Assembly (NCBI RefSeq): GCF_007954505.1
Contig: NZ_CP042412.1
Span: 1,860,001-1,924,000 of the forward strand
DNA: 64,000 nucleotides
Direction of reading: 5' to 3'
DNA from: Microbacterium sp. CBA3102
GTDB taxonomy: Bacteria > Actinomycetota > Actinomycetes > Actinomycetales > Microbacteriaceae
Shown: piece after piece, positions 50,941-58,887 of the stretch
Numbering within the stretch: the first letter of the stretch is position 1
Layout of the letters: each line of letters opens with the position of its first letter
The notes under the pieces: generated by a model
Told to the model about the DNA's origin: nothing
Seen by the model: the letters and a program-made list of their open reading frames with translations, nothing else
Databases searched by the model: none
Position numbers and translations under genes: made by a program

Positions 50941-50968
50941 CTGTCGGACGGAGGGCGCCGGTCGTTAG
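50941..50968 (-). promoter_or_regulatory. Sigma-28 (FliA)-like promoter of flbD-motAB
   Basis: Minus strand CTAACG (50968-50963), 13 bp, GTCCGACAG (50949-50941). Box sequence and spacing repeat those of the fliM promoter. Transcription would begin near 50935, leaving a leader of about 70 nt before flbD. Confidence 0.7.
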
Positions 50969-51003
50969 CCGGGAGGACCCGTGACGTCTGCCGGTGTGCG
51001 TGC

Positions 51004-51345
51004 TCAGACGGCGCGAAGGGCGTCGGCCGCGGCCGCCATCACGTTCGCATCGAGCGCGAAGTACGCCCACTTCCCCCGCTGTTCACGAGTGACGAGGCCG
51101 GCCTCCGTCAGGAGTTTCATGTGATGGGAGACCGTTCCCTGGGAGAGGCCCACGGGTTCGGTGAGGTCGCAGATGCAGGCTTCGCCGTCGGGTCCGGCGG
51201 CGATGAGGGACAGTAGTCGGACCCGCGTGGGATCGCCCAGTGCCTTGAAGACCCGCGCGATGCGCTCCGCGTCCTCGACGCTCACCGAAGGGGTGAGCGG
51301 GGGGACGCAGCACTGGGATGCTTCGATCGTCGTCGGCAGGGTCAC
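51004..51345 (-). CDS. arsR: ArsR-family arsenic-type metalloregulator
   Basis: 113-residue winged helix (LGDPTRVRLLSLIA, GLSQGTVSHHMKLLTEAGLV). Candidate As(III) ligands are the N-terminal pair Cys12-Cys13 and Cys57/Cys59 in EACICDLTEP (the ELCVCDL place). GTG 51345. It should repress the divergent flavoprotein through the two ATTGA-N6-TCGAT boxes between them and release them when arsenite or antimonite binds. Confidence 0.88.
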   Translation of the reverse strand: MTLPTTIEASQCCVPPLTPSVSVEDAERIARVFKALGDPTRVRLLSLIAAGPDGEACICDLTEPVGLSQGTVSHHMKLLTEAGLVTREQRGKWAYFALDANVMAAAADALRAV

Positions 51346-51363
51346 GAGTCCATTGTGTCACGT

Positions 51364-51415
51364 ATTGACAATCATCGATAGATGCGCGATCGTCGTCGTA
51401 TTGAAGATTTTCGAT
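51364..51415. promoter_or_regulatory. Two ArsR operator boxes
   Basis: ATTGACAATCATCGAT (51364-51379) and ATTGAAGATTTTCGAT (51400-51415) are each imperfect palindromes of form ATTGA-N6-TCGAT, 36 bp apart centre to centre. One lies near each divergent start, so each gene has its own box. Confidence 0.75.
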
Positions 51416-51429
51416 CTGAGGAGAGTGTG

Positions 51430-52767
51430 ATGTCCGAGCTTCCCGTCGTCGTCATCGGAGCGGGCCCGCAGGGGCTCGCCGCCGCGGCGCATCTCGTCGA
51501 ACGCGAGCAGGACGTGATCGTGGTCGAGCGCGGGCGCGGTCCTGCCGCCGCCGTCTCCGAATGGGGACACGTCCGCCTGTTCTCGGCGTGGCCGGAGCTC
51601 ACGGATGCCGCCGCCCGTCGACTGCTCGAGTCGACCGGGTGGACCGCGCCCGTCGCGGGGTATCCCACCGGCGCGGAGTGGGTCAGCGCCTACCTCGCGC
51701 CTCTCGCAGAGGTCCTCGATGAACGGATCCGCTCCGAGACGACCGTCACCGGAGTCGCTCGGCAGGGCCGCGACAAGGTCGTGGACGGAGGGCGGCGGAG
51801 TCAGCCGTTCGTGGTGCACACCGTCGACGCCGACGGCCGGGAATCCCGCCTTCTCGCTCGTGCCGTCATCGACGCGAGCGGCACCTGGGCGCTTCCCAAT
51901 CCGGCAGGCGCCGACGGCTTCCCCGCGATCGGGGAGTCCGCGTCGAGCCGACTGATCTCGTATCGCATCCCGGCGGATGTCTCGGAGCTCGCAGGCGCGC
52001 ATGTGGTCGTGGTGGGATCAGGGCACTCCGCCACGCACACCGTCCTCCGGTTGAGTGAGATGGCGCGACGGAACCCGGGCACGCGGGTGACGTGGGCGCT
52101 GCGCCGGGGGAGCACCGCGAACATCTTCGGAGGGGGCGCCGGAGACGATCTGCCGGAGCGGGCCGTGCTGGGCTCTCGTGCGCGCACGGTGATCGATGAC
52201 GGAGCCGTGGATCTCGTCACCGGATTCCGTGTCGCCGAGTTCCGCCAGGATGGGTCCGGTCTGACGATCCTCGCTGAGGACGGGCGTGAGATCACCGGGG
52301 TCGGACGCGTGTTCGCGCTCACCGGGTTCCGGCCCGATACGGAGATCCTCCGAGAAGTGCGGGTCGATCTCGATCCGGCGCTCGAGGCCGTCGCCGGCAT
52401 CGCATCCGAGATCGACCCGAACATCCACTCCTGCGGGTCCGTGGGGGCGACCGGCGCGAGAGAGCTCACGCACCCGGAACCCGGGCTCTTCATCGTCGGG
52501 GCGAAGTCCTACGGCCGGGCGCCGACCTTCCTCGCGATGACCGGATACGAGCAGGTGCGCAGCGTCGTCGCCCATCTCGCGGGCGATCAGGAGGCGGCGG
52601 CTCGCAACGAACTGGTCCTCCCGGCCACCGGAGTGTGCGGGGGATCCGGTGATTTCGATGCTGCTGCGGGTGGGTGCTGTGCCGCTCCCTCCGTGCTGCA
52701 GATCGGCGCGTCACCACTCAGCCGATCACGTCACGTCGCTGCAGCGCCCAGGCGCTCCCCGCGATGA
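51430..52767 (+). CDS. FAD-dependent oxidoreductase with Cys-rich tail, arsR-linked (ArsO-like)
   Basis: 445 residues with an FAD-binding motif at the N-terminus (VVIGAGPQGLAAAAHL), a second dinucleotide site (VVVGSGHSATHTVL, near 197) and a C-terminal cysteine cluster (Cys403, Cys416-Cys417 in CGGSGDFDAAAGGCC). It resembles arsR-linked flavin monooxygenases (ArsO) and may oxidise or bind arsenicals; this is inferred from context. ATG 51430 follows GAGGAG. No ArsB/Acr3 pump or ArsC reductase is near. Its last 50 nt overlap the converging ABC permease. Confidence 0.78.
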   Translation: MSELPVVVIGAGPQGLAAAAHLVEREQDVIVVERGRGPAAAVSEWGHVRLFSAWPELTDAAARRLLESTGWTAPVAGYPTGAEWVSAYLAPLAEVLDERIRSETTVTGVARQGRDKVVDGGRRSQPFVVHTVDADGRESRLLARAVIDASGTWALPNPAGADGFPAIGESASSRLISYRIPADVSELAGAHVVVVGSGHSATHTVLRLSEMARRNPGTRVTWALRRGSTANIFGGGAGDDLPERAVLGSRARTVIDDGAVDLVTGFRVAEFRQDGSGLTILAEDGREITGVGRVFALTGFRPDTEILREVRVDLDPALEAVAGIASEIDPNIHSCGSVGATGARELTHPEPGLFIVGAKSYGRAPTFLAMTGYEQVRSVVAHLAGDQEAAARNELVLPATGVCGGSGDFDAAAGGCCAAPSVLQIGASPLSRSRHVAAAPRRSPR

Positions 52768-53518
52768 ACGCGAGGCTCAGCGCCCACAGGGCGACTGCCC
52801 CGCTCGGGCTGAGCCCCCCGGCGAGCGGAGGCTGGTGGAAGGCCCAGGAGTAGGGCGAGATCGTGCGCAGCCATTCGACCGCCTCGACCTGGTTGGCGAT
52901 GGCGTTGAAGGCGTAGCCGGCGAGCGCGATGCCCGCACCCGCTGCCACCGCCCAGGAGCGGCGACCGACCAGTGCGCCGACGAACAGCGCGGTGCTCCCC
53001 GCCAGCGCGGTGAGCCCGACGAAGACGACCGTGGCATCGACGATGTGGATCGGCGTGATGTCGAGTGCGGCGGAGTCGTTGAGCAGCGCGACGACCGCCC
53101 CGGCGAAGACGCCCAACCAGGCGAGCCTGACCAGGATCGCGGCGGCGGACTCCAGTGCATACCTCACACGCCCGACCCCGTGGGCGAGATCGAGCTCGAG
53201 TCGGCCGGACTCCTCCGCACCGGCGATGGCGCCTGCGCCCCAGGATGTGGCGGCGATGGTCAACAGCAGGAAGCCGATGAGCCCGTAGAACGTGCCCTGC
53301 GCGTATCCCGCACCGGTACCGATCTGGTCGTAGCCGAGTGCTCCGACCAGCTCGGGCGGGAGGCTGTCGATGATCTGCTGCATCTGGCCGTTGCCGCCGA
53401 TGCTGGGGAAGAGCGGCAGGTACATGAACAGCACGGCGGCGACGCCGATGGTCCAGCCCAGGGTCCCGCGCCAGTCCTCGCGGAGGGAGCGCCGGAAGAC
53501 GGGGAGTGCATCACGCAT
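52718..53518 (-). CDS. ABC-2 type exporter permease (drug/antibiotic type)
   Basis: 266 residues with six membrane helices and a large outer loop after helix 1 (FPSIGGNGQMQQIIDSLPP), the pattern of polyketide/antibiotic ABC-2 permeases. ATG 53518 lies inside the 3' end of the ATPase gene with GGAAGG upstream, so the two are coupled and make one exporter. Confidence 0.82.
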   Translation of the reverse strand: MRDALPVFRRSLREDWRGTLGWTIGVAAVLFMYLPLFPSIGGNGQMQQIIDSLPPELVGALGYDQIGTGAGYAQGTFYGLIGFLLLTIAATSWGAGAIAGAEESGRLELDLAHGVGRVRYALESAAAILVRLAWLGVFAGAVVALLNDSAALDITPIHIVDATVVFVGLTALAGSTALFVGALVGRRSWAVAAGAGIALAGYAFNAIANQVEAVEWLRTISPYSWAFHQPPLAGGLSPSGAVALWALSLAFIAGSAWALQRRDVIG

Positions 53519-54449
53519 CGCGACCACCTTCCTCCGACTGCGAGGGTTCGCCGTAGAGCCTCAGCACGGACTCCTCCAGGTCTGGTTCCTCGATCGCCAG
53601 GTCGATGACGCGGTGATGGGCGAGCACCTTCACCAGCGGATCGATGTCGCCTTCGACGGTGGCGCTCACCCGCACGGTCTCGGCCGCGCCGCGCACCTCG
53701 AGATCCGTGACCTGCGGCAGCGCGCCGAGCTGCTCGCGGATCGTCGACTCGTCCGTCGCGAGGAGGCCGGCCCGCACTCGACGGACGGCCCCCAGTCGCA
53801 ACGACGCCACGTCGCCTTCCGCGACGACCTTCCCCTGACTGAGGACGGCGACGACGTCGGCCGTCTGTTGGATCTCGCTGAGGACGTGTGAGCTCAGCAG
53901 CACGGTCTGGCCCCGATCCCTCGCGTCGGTGATGAGGTGGAGGAACTCGCGCTGCACGAGGGGATCGAGTCCGCTGGTCGGCTCGTCCAGCACCAGCAGC
54001 GGCGGCTCATGCATGAAGGCCTGGACGACACCGAGCTTCTGCTTGTTCCCCTTCGAGAGTGCGTGCACCGGGCGGCTCAGATCGAGGTCGAGTCGGTCCG
54101 CGAGCTCGCCGATCATGCCGGGCCTCACGGGTCCGGACACCTCGGCGTAGAAGTCCAGCATGCGTCGTCCGGTCGCTCGGCCGTCGAGTCGGAGTTCACC
54201 CGGGATGAACCCGATGCGCCGTCGAAGGGCAGGGCCTCCCCGGCGCGGGTCTTCTCCCAGGACCCGGATGGTCCCCTCGGTGGGGCGGATGATGTCGAGG
54301 ATCATGCGCAGCGTCGTGGTCTTGCCTGCGCCGTTGGGGCCGATCAGGCCGAACACGGTGCCGGGCTCGATGCTCAGATCCAGGGAGTCGACGGCCGTGT
54401 GCCGGCCGTATCGCTTGCGGAGGCGGGTCAGTTCGATGGCAGGGGTCAT
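53511..54449 (-). CDS. ABC exporter ATP-binding protein (drug type)
   Basis: 312 residues: Walker A GPNGAGKTT, signature ALSKGNKQKLGV (S-x-G-N-x-Q), Walker B LLVLDEPTSGLDPL, H-loop LLSSHVLSE, and a C-terminal domain as in DrrA-type ATPases. It pairs with the downstream permease. The TetR gene 50 nt upstream on the same strand probably controls it. Confidence 0.9.
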   Translation of the reverse strand: MTPAIELTRLRKRYGRHTAVDSLDLSIEPGTVFGLIGPNGAGKTTTLRMILDIIRPTEGTIRVLGEDPRRGGPALRRRIGFIPGELRLDGRATGRRMLDFYAEVSGPVRPGMIGELADRLDLDLSRPVHALSKGNKQKLGVVQAFMHEPPLLVLDEPTSGLDPLVQREFLHLITDARDRGQTVLLSSHVLSEIQQTADVVAVLSQGKVVAEGDVASLRLGAVRRVRAGLLATDESTIREQLGALPQVTDLEVRGAAETVRVSATVEGDIDPLVKVLAHHRVIDLAIEEPDLEESVLRLYGEPSQSEEGGRDA

Positions 54450-54499
54450 TTCCCTGCTCCTTTCGGATGGGTGGAGAGGAATCGGGTTCGGTCTGCGCG

Positions 54500-55189
54500 T
54501 CAGCGCGGCGGATCCGGATCCTGATTCGGGTCGTTCTCTCCTTTGTCGGACCGAGGGCCGCTGCGTCTGGACAGCGCTTCCTTGGCGGCGACGAGCAGCC
54601 GATCGTCGGCGTAGAGGCCGTGCGTGTACAGCTCCAGGACGGGGATGGTCGAGCGTTCCAGCAGGGAGGTCGTCAGCGTGGTCTCGCCGAAGGCGCGGGC
54701 GAGTTGGCGTCGCAGGATGACGGGGCCGAGGCCGTAGAGGGTCATGTACACGGCGGTCGCTTCGAGGTCGGATTGTGGGCGCATCGTCCCCTCGGCGATC
54801 TGCTCGCGCAGCATCTCCCTGGTGCTGGAGAGGAACGTGTCGAAGAGCCGGTCGGACGCGCCGGAGTCGTCGACGAGCATCCGAGCGAGGTAGTCCAGAC
54901 CGGCGTTGCGCTCCTCCAGCGAGTCCAGGGCCTGGCGCATCAGCCGGGAGGCGTCAGCGCCGGTCATGCCGTCGCGCTCGGCGACGAACTCGTTCACGAC
55001 GTGGGCGTCGCACACTTCCCTCAGCCCCTCTTTGCTGCCGAAGTGGTGGAGGATGAGCGCCGGGCTCACGCCGGCATCCTGTGCGATCTGTCGCACGCTC
55101 GTGCTCGCGAAACCCTGCTGACCGAACCGCGATATCGCGGCGTCGCGAATGCGCGCCCGTGTCGTGAGGTCCTCGGATGCTGAACGCAT
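54500..55189 (-). CDS. TetR-family regulator of the leftward ABC exporter
   Basis: 229 residues: helix-turn-helix (ARIRDAAISRFGQQGFASTSVRQIAQDAGVSPALILHHFGSKEGL, in family order; core FASTSVRQIAQDAGVS) and a ligand-binding domain, with a Pro/Asp-rich tail. ATG 55189 is 7 nt after a TAGCAT -10, so the message is leaderless. It likely represses itself and the ATPase-permease pair downstream until a drug binds. Confidence 0.88.
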   Translation of the reverse strand: MRSASEDLTTRARIRDAAISRFGQQGFASTSVRQIAQDAGVSPALILHHFGSKEGLREVCDAHVVNEFVAERDGMTGADASRLMRQALDSLEERNAGLDYLARMLVDDSGASDRLFDTFLSSTREMLREQIAEGTMRPQSDLEATAVYMTLYGLGPVILRRQLARAFGETTLTTSLLERSTIPVLELYTHGLYADDRLLVAAKEALSRRSGPRSDKGENDPNQDPDPPR

Positions 55190-55196
55190 AGTCAGG

Positions 55197-55225
55197 ATGC
55201 TAAACGGTTGTTCAGTCACGCGCAA
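55197..55225 (-). promoter_or_regulatory. Promoter and operator of the leftward tetR
   Basis: On the minus strand TTGCGC (55225-55220), 17 bp, TAGCAT (55202-55197). A dyad CTRAAC-N4-GTTYAG (55200-55215) covers the -10 and spacer, well placed for self-repression. Confidence 0.7.
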
Positions 55226-55232
55226 GAGGTGA

Positions 55233-55269
55233 TTGCATGCCAGTGATGTTAGTGACTAACATGACTGGC
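55233..55269 (+). promoter_or_regulatory. Promoter filled by a 31-bp palindromic operator (rightward tetR)
   Basis: TTGCAT (55233-55238), 18 bp, TAACAT (55257-55262), ATG 7 nt later. From 55239 to 55269 runs GCCAGT-g-ATGTTAGT-g-ACTAACAT-g-ACTGGC: both arms are perfectly inverted, broken only by three single G. It occupies spacer, -10 and start point, and ends at the start codon. Confidence 0.85.
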
Positions 55270-55827
55270 ATGGCCCGCACCTCCGCCAGCGCCGAACGCC
55301 TGCGGGCGTCCGCCCTGCGATTGTTCTCCGAGCACGGCTTCGACGACGTCACGGTCGAGCAGATCGCTCGCGACGTCGGGGTGTCACACATGACCTTCTT
55401 CCGGCACTTCCCGACGAAGGAGGACGCGATCCTCGACGATCCCTATGATCCGTTCATCGCGGAGGCGGTGGCGGCACAACCCGCCGACCTGCCCTCCGTG
55501 GAGCGGGTGCGAAGGGGCCTGCTGCGCGCGTGGGATTCCGTGCCGGCGGCAACCCCGGAGGAGACGCGCACCCGAGTGACGATCATCGCGGGTCACCCGC
55601 GGCTACGTGCCAGGGCCTGGCAGAACACGCAGCAGACGGAATCCCTCATCGTCGAGGCCCTGACCGCTCAGGGGACGCCGAGGCGCGAGGCGGTCGTCGC
55701 CGCGGGCGCCTGTCTGGGGGCGGTGATGGCGGCGCTTCTGGAGTGGGGGTCGGAAGCGTCCGATGCACCCCTCGGCCCGACGATCGTCGATGCGCTCGGC
55801 CTGCTCGCCACCGGGGCGAAGCCGTGA
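55270..55827 (+). CDS. TetR-family regulator of the rightward ABC transporter
   Basis: 185 residues with helix-turn-helix FDDVTVEQIARDVGVSHMTFFRHF. Upstream ATGs at 55237 and 55261 lie inside the operator, so ATG 55270, directly after the palindrome, is the best start. The gene overlaps the ABC ATPase start (GTGA), so regulator and transporter are one self-regulated operon. Confidence 0.88.
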   Translation: MARTSASAERLRASALRLFSEHGFDDVTVEQIARDVGVSHMTFFRHFPTKEDAILDDPYDPFIAEAVAAQPADLPSVERVRRGLLRAWDSVPAATPEETRTRVTIIAGHPRLRARAWQNTQQTESLIVEALTAQGTPRREAVVAAGACLGAVMAALLEWGSEASDAPLGPTIVDALGLLATGAKP

Positions 55828-56588
55828 CCGCGACGAGAGCGCTGCCGGTGATGATCGCCGCCCGGCAGGTGCACAAGCGGTACGGAGACGAGGTCGCGCT
55901 GCGCGGGGTGAGCCTCGACGTGCACGGCGGCAGCATCCACGCGCTCGTCGGCTTGAACGGGGCGGGAAAGACCACGCTCATGCGCTCGATGCTGGACATG
56001 ATCCGCCTCGATGCCGGACGGGTGAGTATCCGGTGCGAGGGCGACCTGGTCCCGGTGGAGAGGCTGCCGCGACCGGAATGGCGTCATGTCGGCCACATGA
56101 TCGAGACGCCCTTCACCTACGCCGAACTCACGGTCACGGAGACGATCGTCGCTGCGGCCCGACTGCACGGGGTGTCGCGTGCGGATGCTCCGACGGCCGC
56201 GCAGGCCATGATCGATCAGCTCGAACTCGGTCAGTGGGCGCATCGGAGAACGCACTCCCTGTCGCTCGGGAACAGGCAGCGCCTGGGGCTGGCCGGGGCG
56301 CTGGCACATCGACCCCGGCTGCTGATCCTCGATGAGCCGGCCAACGGTCTCGACCCCGCAGGGGTGCACGTCGTTCGCAGGATGCTGCAGCAGGCCGCGG
56401 CGAGCGGTGCCGCGATCCTGATCTCGAGCCATCACCTCGACGAGATGGCCCGCATCGCCGACACCATCAGCGTGATGCACCGCGGGTCGCTCATCGGAAC
56501 CCTCCCGTCACAGGGAATAGACATCGAACGGCAGTTCTTCGACATGGTCTCCGTCCAGGACGGCGTCGACGGGGGAGGAGCAGGATGA
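55824..56588 (+). CDS. ABC transporter ATP-binding protein
   Basis: 254 residues: Walker A GLNGAGKTT, signature LSLGNRQRLGLAG, Walker B LLILDEPANGLDP, H-loop ISSHHLDE. It is of the short bacitracin/lantibiotic-immunity (BcrA/LanF-like) type. GTG 55824 overlaps the tetR stop; ATG 55851 is an alternative. Confidence 0.9.
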   Translation: MTATRALPVMIAARQVHKRYGDEVALRGVSLDVHGGSIHALVGLNGAGKTTLMRSMLDMIRLDAGRVSIRCEGDLVPVERLPRPEWRHVGHMIETPFTYAELTVTETIVAAARLHGVSRADAPTAAQAMIDQLELGQWAHRRTHSLSLGNRQRLGLAGALAHRPRLLILDEPANGLDPAGVHVVRRMLQQAAASGAAILISSHHLDEMARIADTISVMHRGSLIGTLPSQGIDIERQFFDMVSVQDGVDGGGAG

Positions 56589-57352
56589 GGGCTGCGCTCG
56601 CCGTGGAATGGATCAAGTTCCGCAGGGCGACGACGGTGCGGGTCGCGACCGTCCTCATCACGCTCCTCGTTCCCGCGATGAGTGCGGGTTTCCTCGTCGT
56701 GGTGCGTTCCGACTCGGACGGCGCGCTCGCGATCAAGGCTGCGGCACTCCTCACCGATGTGGGGTGGACGGGCATCACCGGTTTCTCGGCGCAGATCATG
56801 TCGGTGGGCGCCCTGCTCGCGGTCGGCGTCGTCGTCGCCTGGGTGTTCGGACGGGAGTTCACCGACCGCACGTTCGGGGCGTTCTTCGCCGCCCCGACAT
56901 CTCTCGGCGCCCTCGCCGCCGCCAAGATGCTCATCACGATGGTGTGGGGCGTCCTCGTATCGGGTGTCGCCGCGACACTCACCCTCGCGGCCGGCGCGCT
57001 GATCGGACTCGGTATCCCCGACGCGGATGCCGCGGCCGCGGCGGGGCGGATCGCCGTCGTCGGAGCGCTCACCGTCGTGCTCACGCTGCCGCTGGCACTG
57101 GTCGCCAGCGCTGCCCGGGGCTATCTCCCCGCGATCTCCGCGCTGCTCGCCGTGGTCGTGATCACTCAGGTCGTTGTTGCCCTGGGCGCCGGGGCGTGGT
57201 TCCCGTATGCCGCTCCCGGCATGTGGTCCGGGTTGGGCGGGGCGAGTCTCGCCGAAGCGGTCACACCGCTCCAATTGCTCCTCGCGCTGCCGATCGGAGC
57301 AGCCTCGGCCGCCGCGACCTGGTGGTGGTGGCAGACGGCCGAGGCGCGGTGA
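56585..57352 (+). CDS. ABC transporter permease (ABC-2 type)
   Basis: 255 residues, six membrane helices, starting MRAALAVEWIKFRRATTVRV as in BcrB/LanEG-like permeases. It overlaps the ATPase gene by 4 nt and completes the tetR-ATPase-permease operon. Substrate unknown; a peptide antibiotic or lipid is typical for this type. Confidence 0.82.
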   Translation: MRAALAVEWIKFRRATTVRVATVLITLLVPAMSAGFLVVVRSDSDGALAIKAAALLTDVGWTGITGFSAQIMSVGALLAVGVVVAWVFGREFTDRTFGAFFAAPTSLGALAAAKMLITMVWGVLVSGVAATLTLAAGALIGLGIPDADAAAAAGRIAVVGALTVVLTLPLALVASAARGYLPAISALLAVVVITQVVVALGAGAWFPYAAPGMWSGLGGASLAEAVTPLQLLLALPIGAASAAATWWWWQTAEAR

Positions 57353-57370
57353 CGCCGCGGCGTCCGAGGC

Positions 57371-58669
57371 TCAGGACTCAGCGTCCGCAGCGTCGAGTCG
57401 GCGGTACCGGCGGTTGCGGATGCCGAGGAGCACCGAGGCGGCGAGGGCCGCGACCACGGATGCCGTGAGGATGGCGACCTTGGCGTGGTCGTGGTGCTCG
57501 CTGCCGGCGGCGAAGCTCAGCTCCGCGACCAGGAGGGAGACCGTGAACCCGATCCCGGCGAGAAGGCCGACACCGACGATGTCCATCCACCTCAAGGACG
57601 GGTCGAGGTTGATGCGCCGGATCCTGGTGATGATCCAGGTGGCCGCCGTGATGCCGAGGGGCTTTCCGACCACGAGGGCCACGACGATCCCGACGACGAC
57701 GGGGTCCGTGAAGGCCGAGACGAAGCCCTCGCCTCCACCGATCGCGACGCCGGCGGAGAAGAACGCGAACACCGGTACCGCGAACCCTGCGGACAACGGA
57801 CGGAAGCGGTGCTCGAACACCTCGGCGAGACCAGGACCCGAGTCGGGTCCTCGGTCGGCCTTCTTGTGGAGTACCGGGATGGTGAAGCCGAGCAGCACGC
57901 CCGCGATCGTCGCGTGGACGCCGGACGCGTGGACCAGTGCCCAGGCGACCAGGCCGATCGGCAGGAGGATGAGCCAGGCCGCAGTGGGGCGCAGGTGGAA
58001 GAAGTCGCGATACCGCTGGGCGATCACGCCGTAGACCGCGATCACGACGAGGGCGAGCACGAGGGGGAGGACCTCGATCGTCTCGGTGTAGAACAGCGCG
58101 ATGATGCCGATCGCGATCAGGTCGTCGACCACCGCGAGGGTGAGCAGGAAGATCCGCAGCGCGCTCGGCAGGTGGGATCCGATGATGGCGAGCACGGCGA
58201 CGGCGAACGCGATGTCTGTCGCCGTCGGGATCGCCCACCCGTGTGCGGCTTCCGGCGAGCCTGCCACCACGGCGAGGTAGATCACCGCGGGCACGATCAC
58301 GCCGCCCACTGCAGCGACGATCGGAACCACAGCGGTGCTGAACCTGCGCAGATCGCCCGCCACGAACTCCCGCTTGAGCTCGAGACCGACGAGGAAGAAG
58401 AAGATCGCGAGCAGGCCGTCCGCAGCCCAGGCGCCGAGACTCAGACGCAGATGCCAGGGCTCGTATCCGATCTCGAAGTCGCGCAGCGCGAAGTACGACT
58501 CCGCCCAGGGCGAGTTCGCCCAGAGCAGCGCGATCGCGGCGAGCGACACGAGGAGGATGCCGCCGACGGTCTCCTTGCGCAGGATCTCGCCGATGCGGCG
58601 GGACTCGTCGCGGGAGGAGGAGGGGAAGACGGCGCGGACTTTGGCGAGTCGCGGGGAGGGCTTGACCAT
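57371..58669 (-). CDS. nhaA: Na+/H+ antiporter NhaA
   Basis: 432 residues with twelve membrane helices and the ion-binding Asp pair Asp182-Asp183 ([10 protein letters not shown]), plus [13 protein letters not shown] around Asp152, all as in NhaA. It exports Na+ in exchange for protons, important at alkaline pH. It lies 18 nt from the converging ABC permease and diverges from trkH. Confidence 0.95.
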   Translation of the reverse strand: MVKPSPRLAKVRAVFPSSSRDESRRIGEILRKETVGGILLVSLAAIALLWANSPWAESYFALRDFEIGYEPWHLRLSLGAWAADGLLAIFFFLVGLELKREFVAGDLRRFSTAVVPIVAAVGGVIVPAVIYLAVVAGSPEAAHGWAIPTATDIAFAVAVLAIIGSHLPSALRIFLLTLAVVDDLIAIGIIALFYTETIEVLPLVLALVVIAVYGVIAQRYRDFFHLRPTAAWLILLPIGLVAWALVHASGVHATIAGVLLGFTIPVLHKKADRGPDSGPGLAEVFEHRFRPLSAGFAVPVFAFFSAGVAIGGGEGFVSAFTDPVVVGIVVALVVGKPLGITAATWIITRIRRINLDPSLRWMDIVGVGLLAGIGFTVSLLVAELSFAAGSEHHDHAKVAILTASVVAALAASVLLGIRNRRYRRLDAADAES

Positions 58670-58887
58670 GCGGGAGCTTTCGGGTCGATGAGCGTGTGTT
58701 CGTCGACCAGGCTTCCCGACACTCCGCCTCCCAGCTTACCCGAACGGCGGACGCCGGCGTGCGCACCCAGGAGCCTTCCCGGGGCGCGCAGCCCCGTGTC
58801 GCCACCCGTTTCCGCGTCCGACCGCTGCTGTACTGTGAATGGTCGGTGCGCCGGGAGTCGGCTCGGCGACCCGACAAGGAGCCCGTG

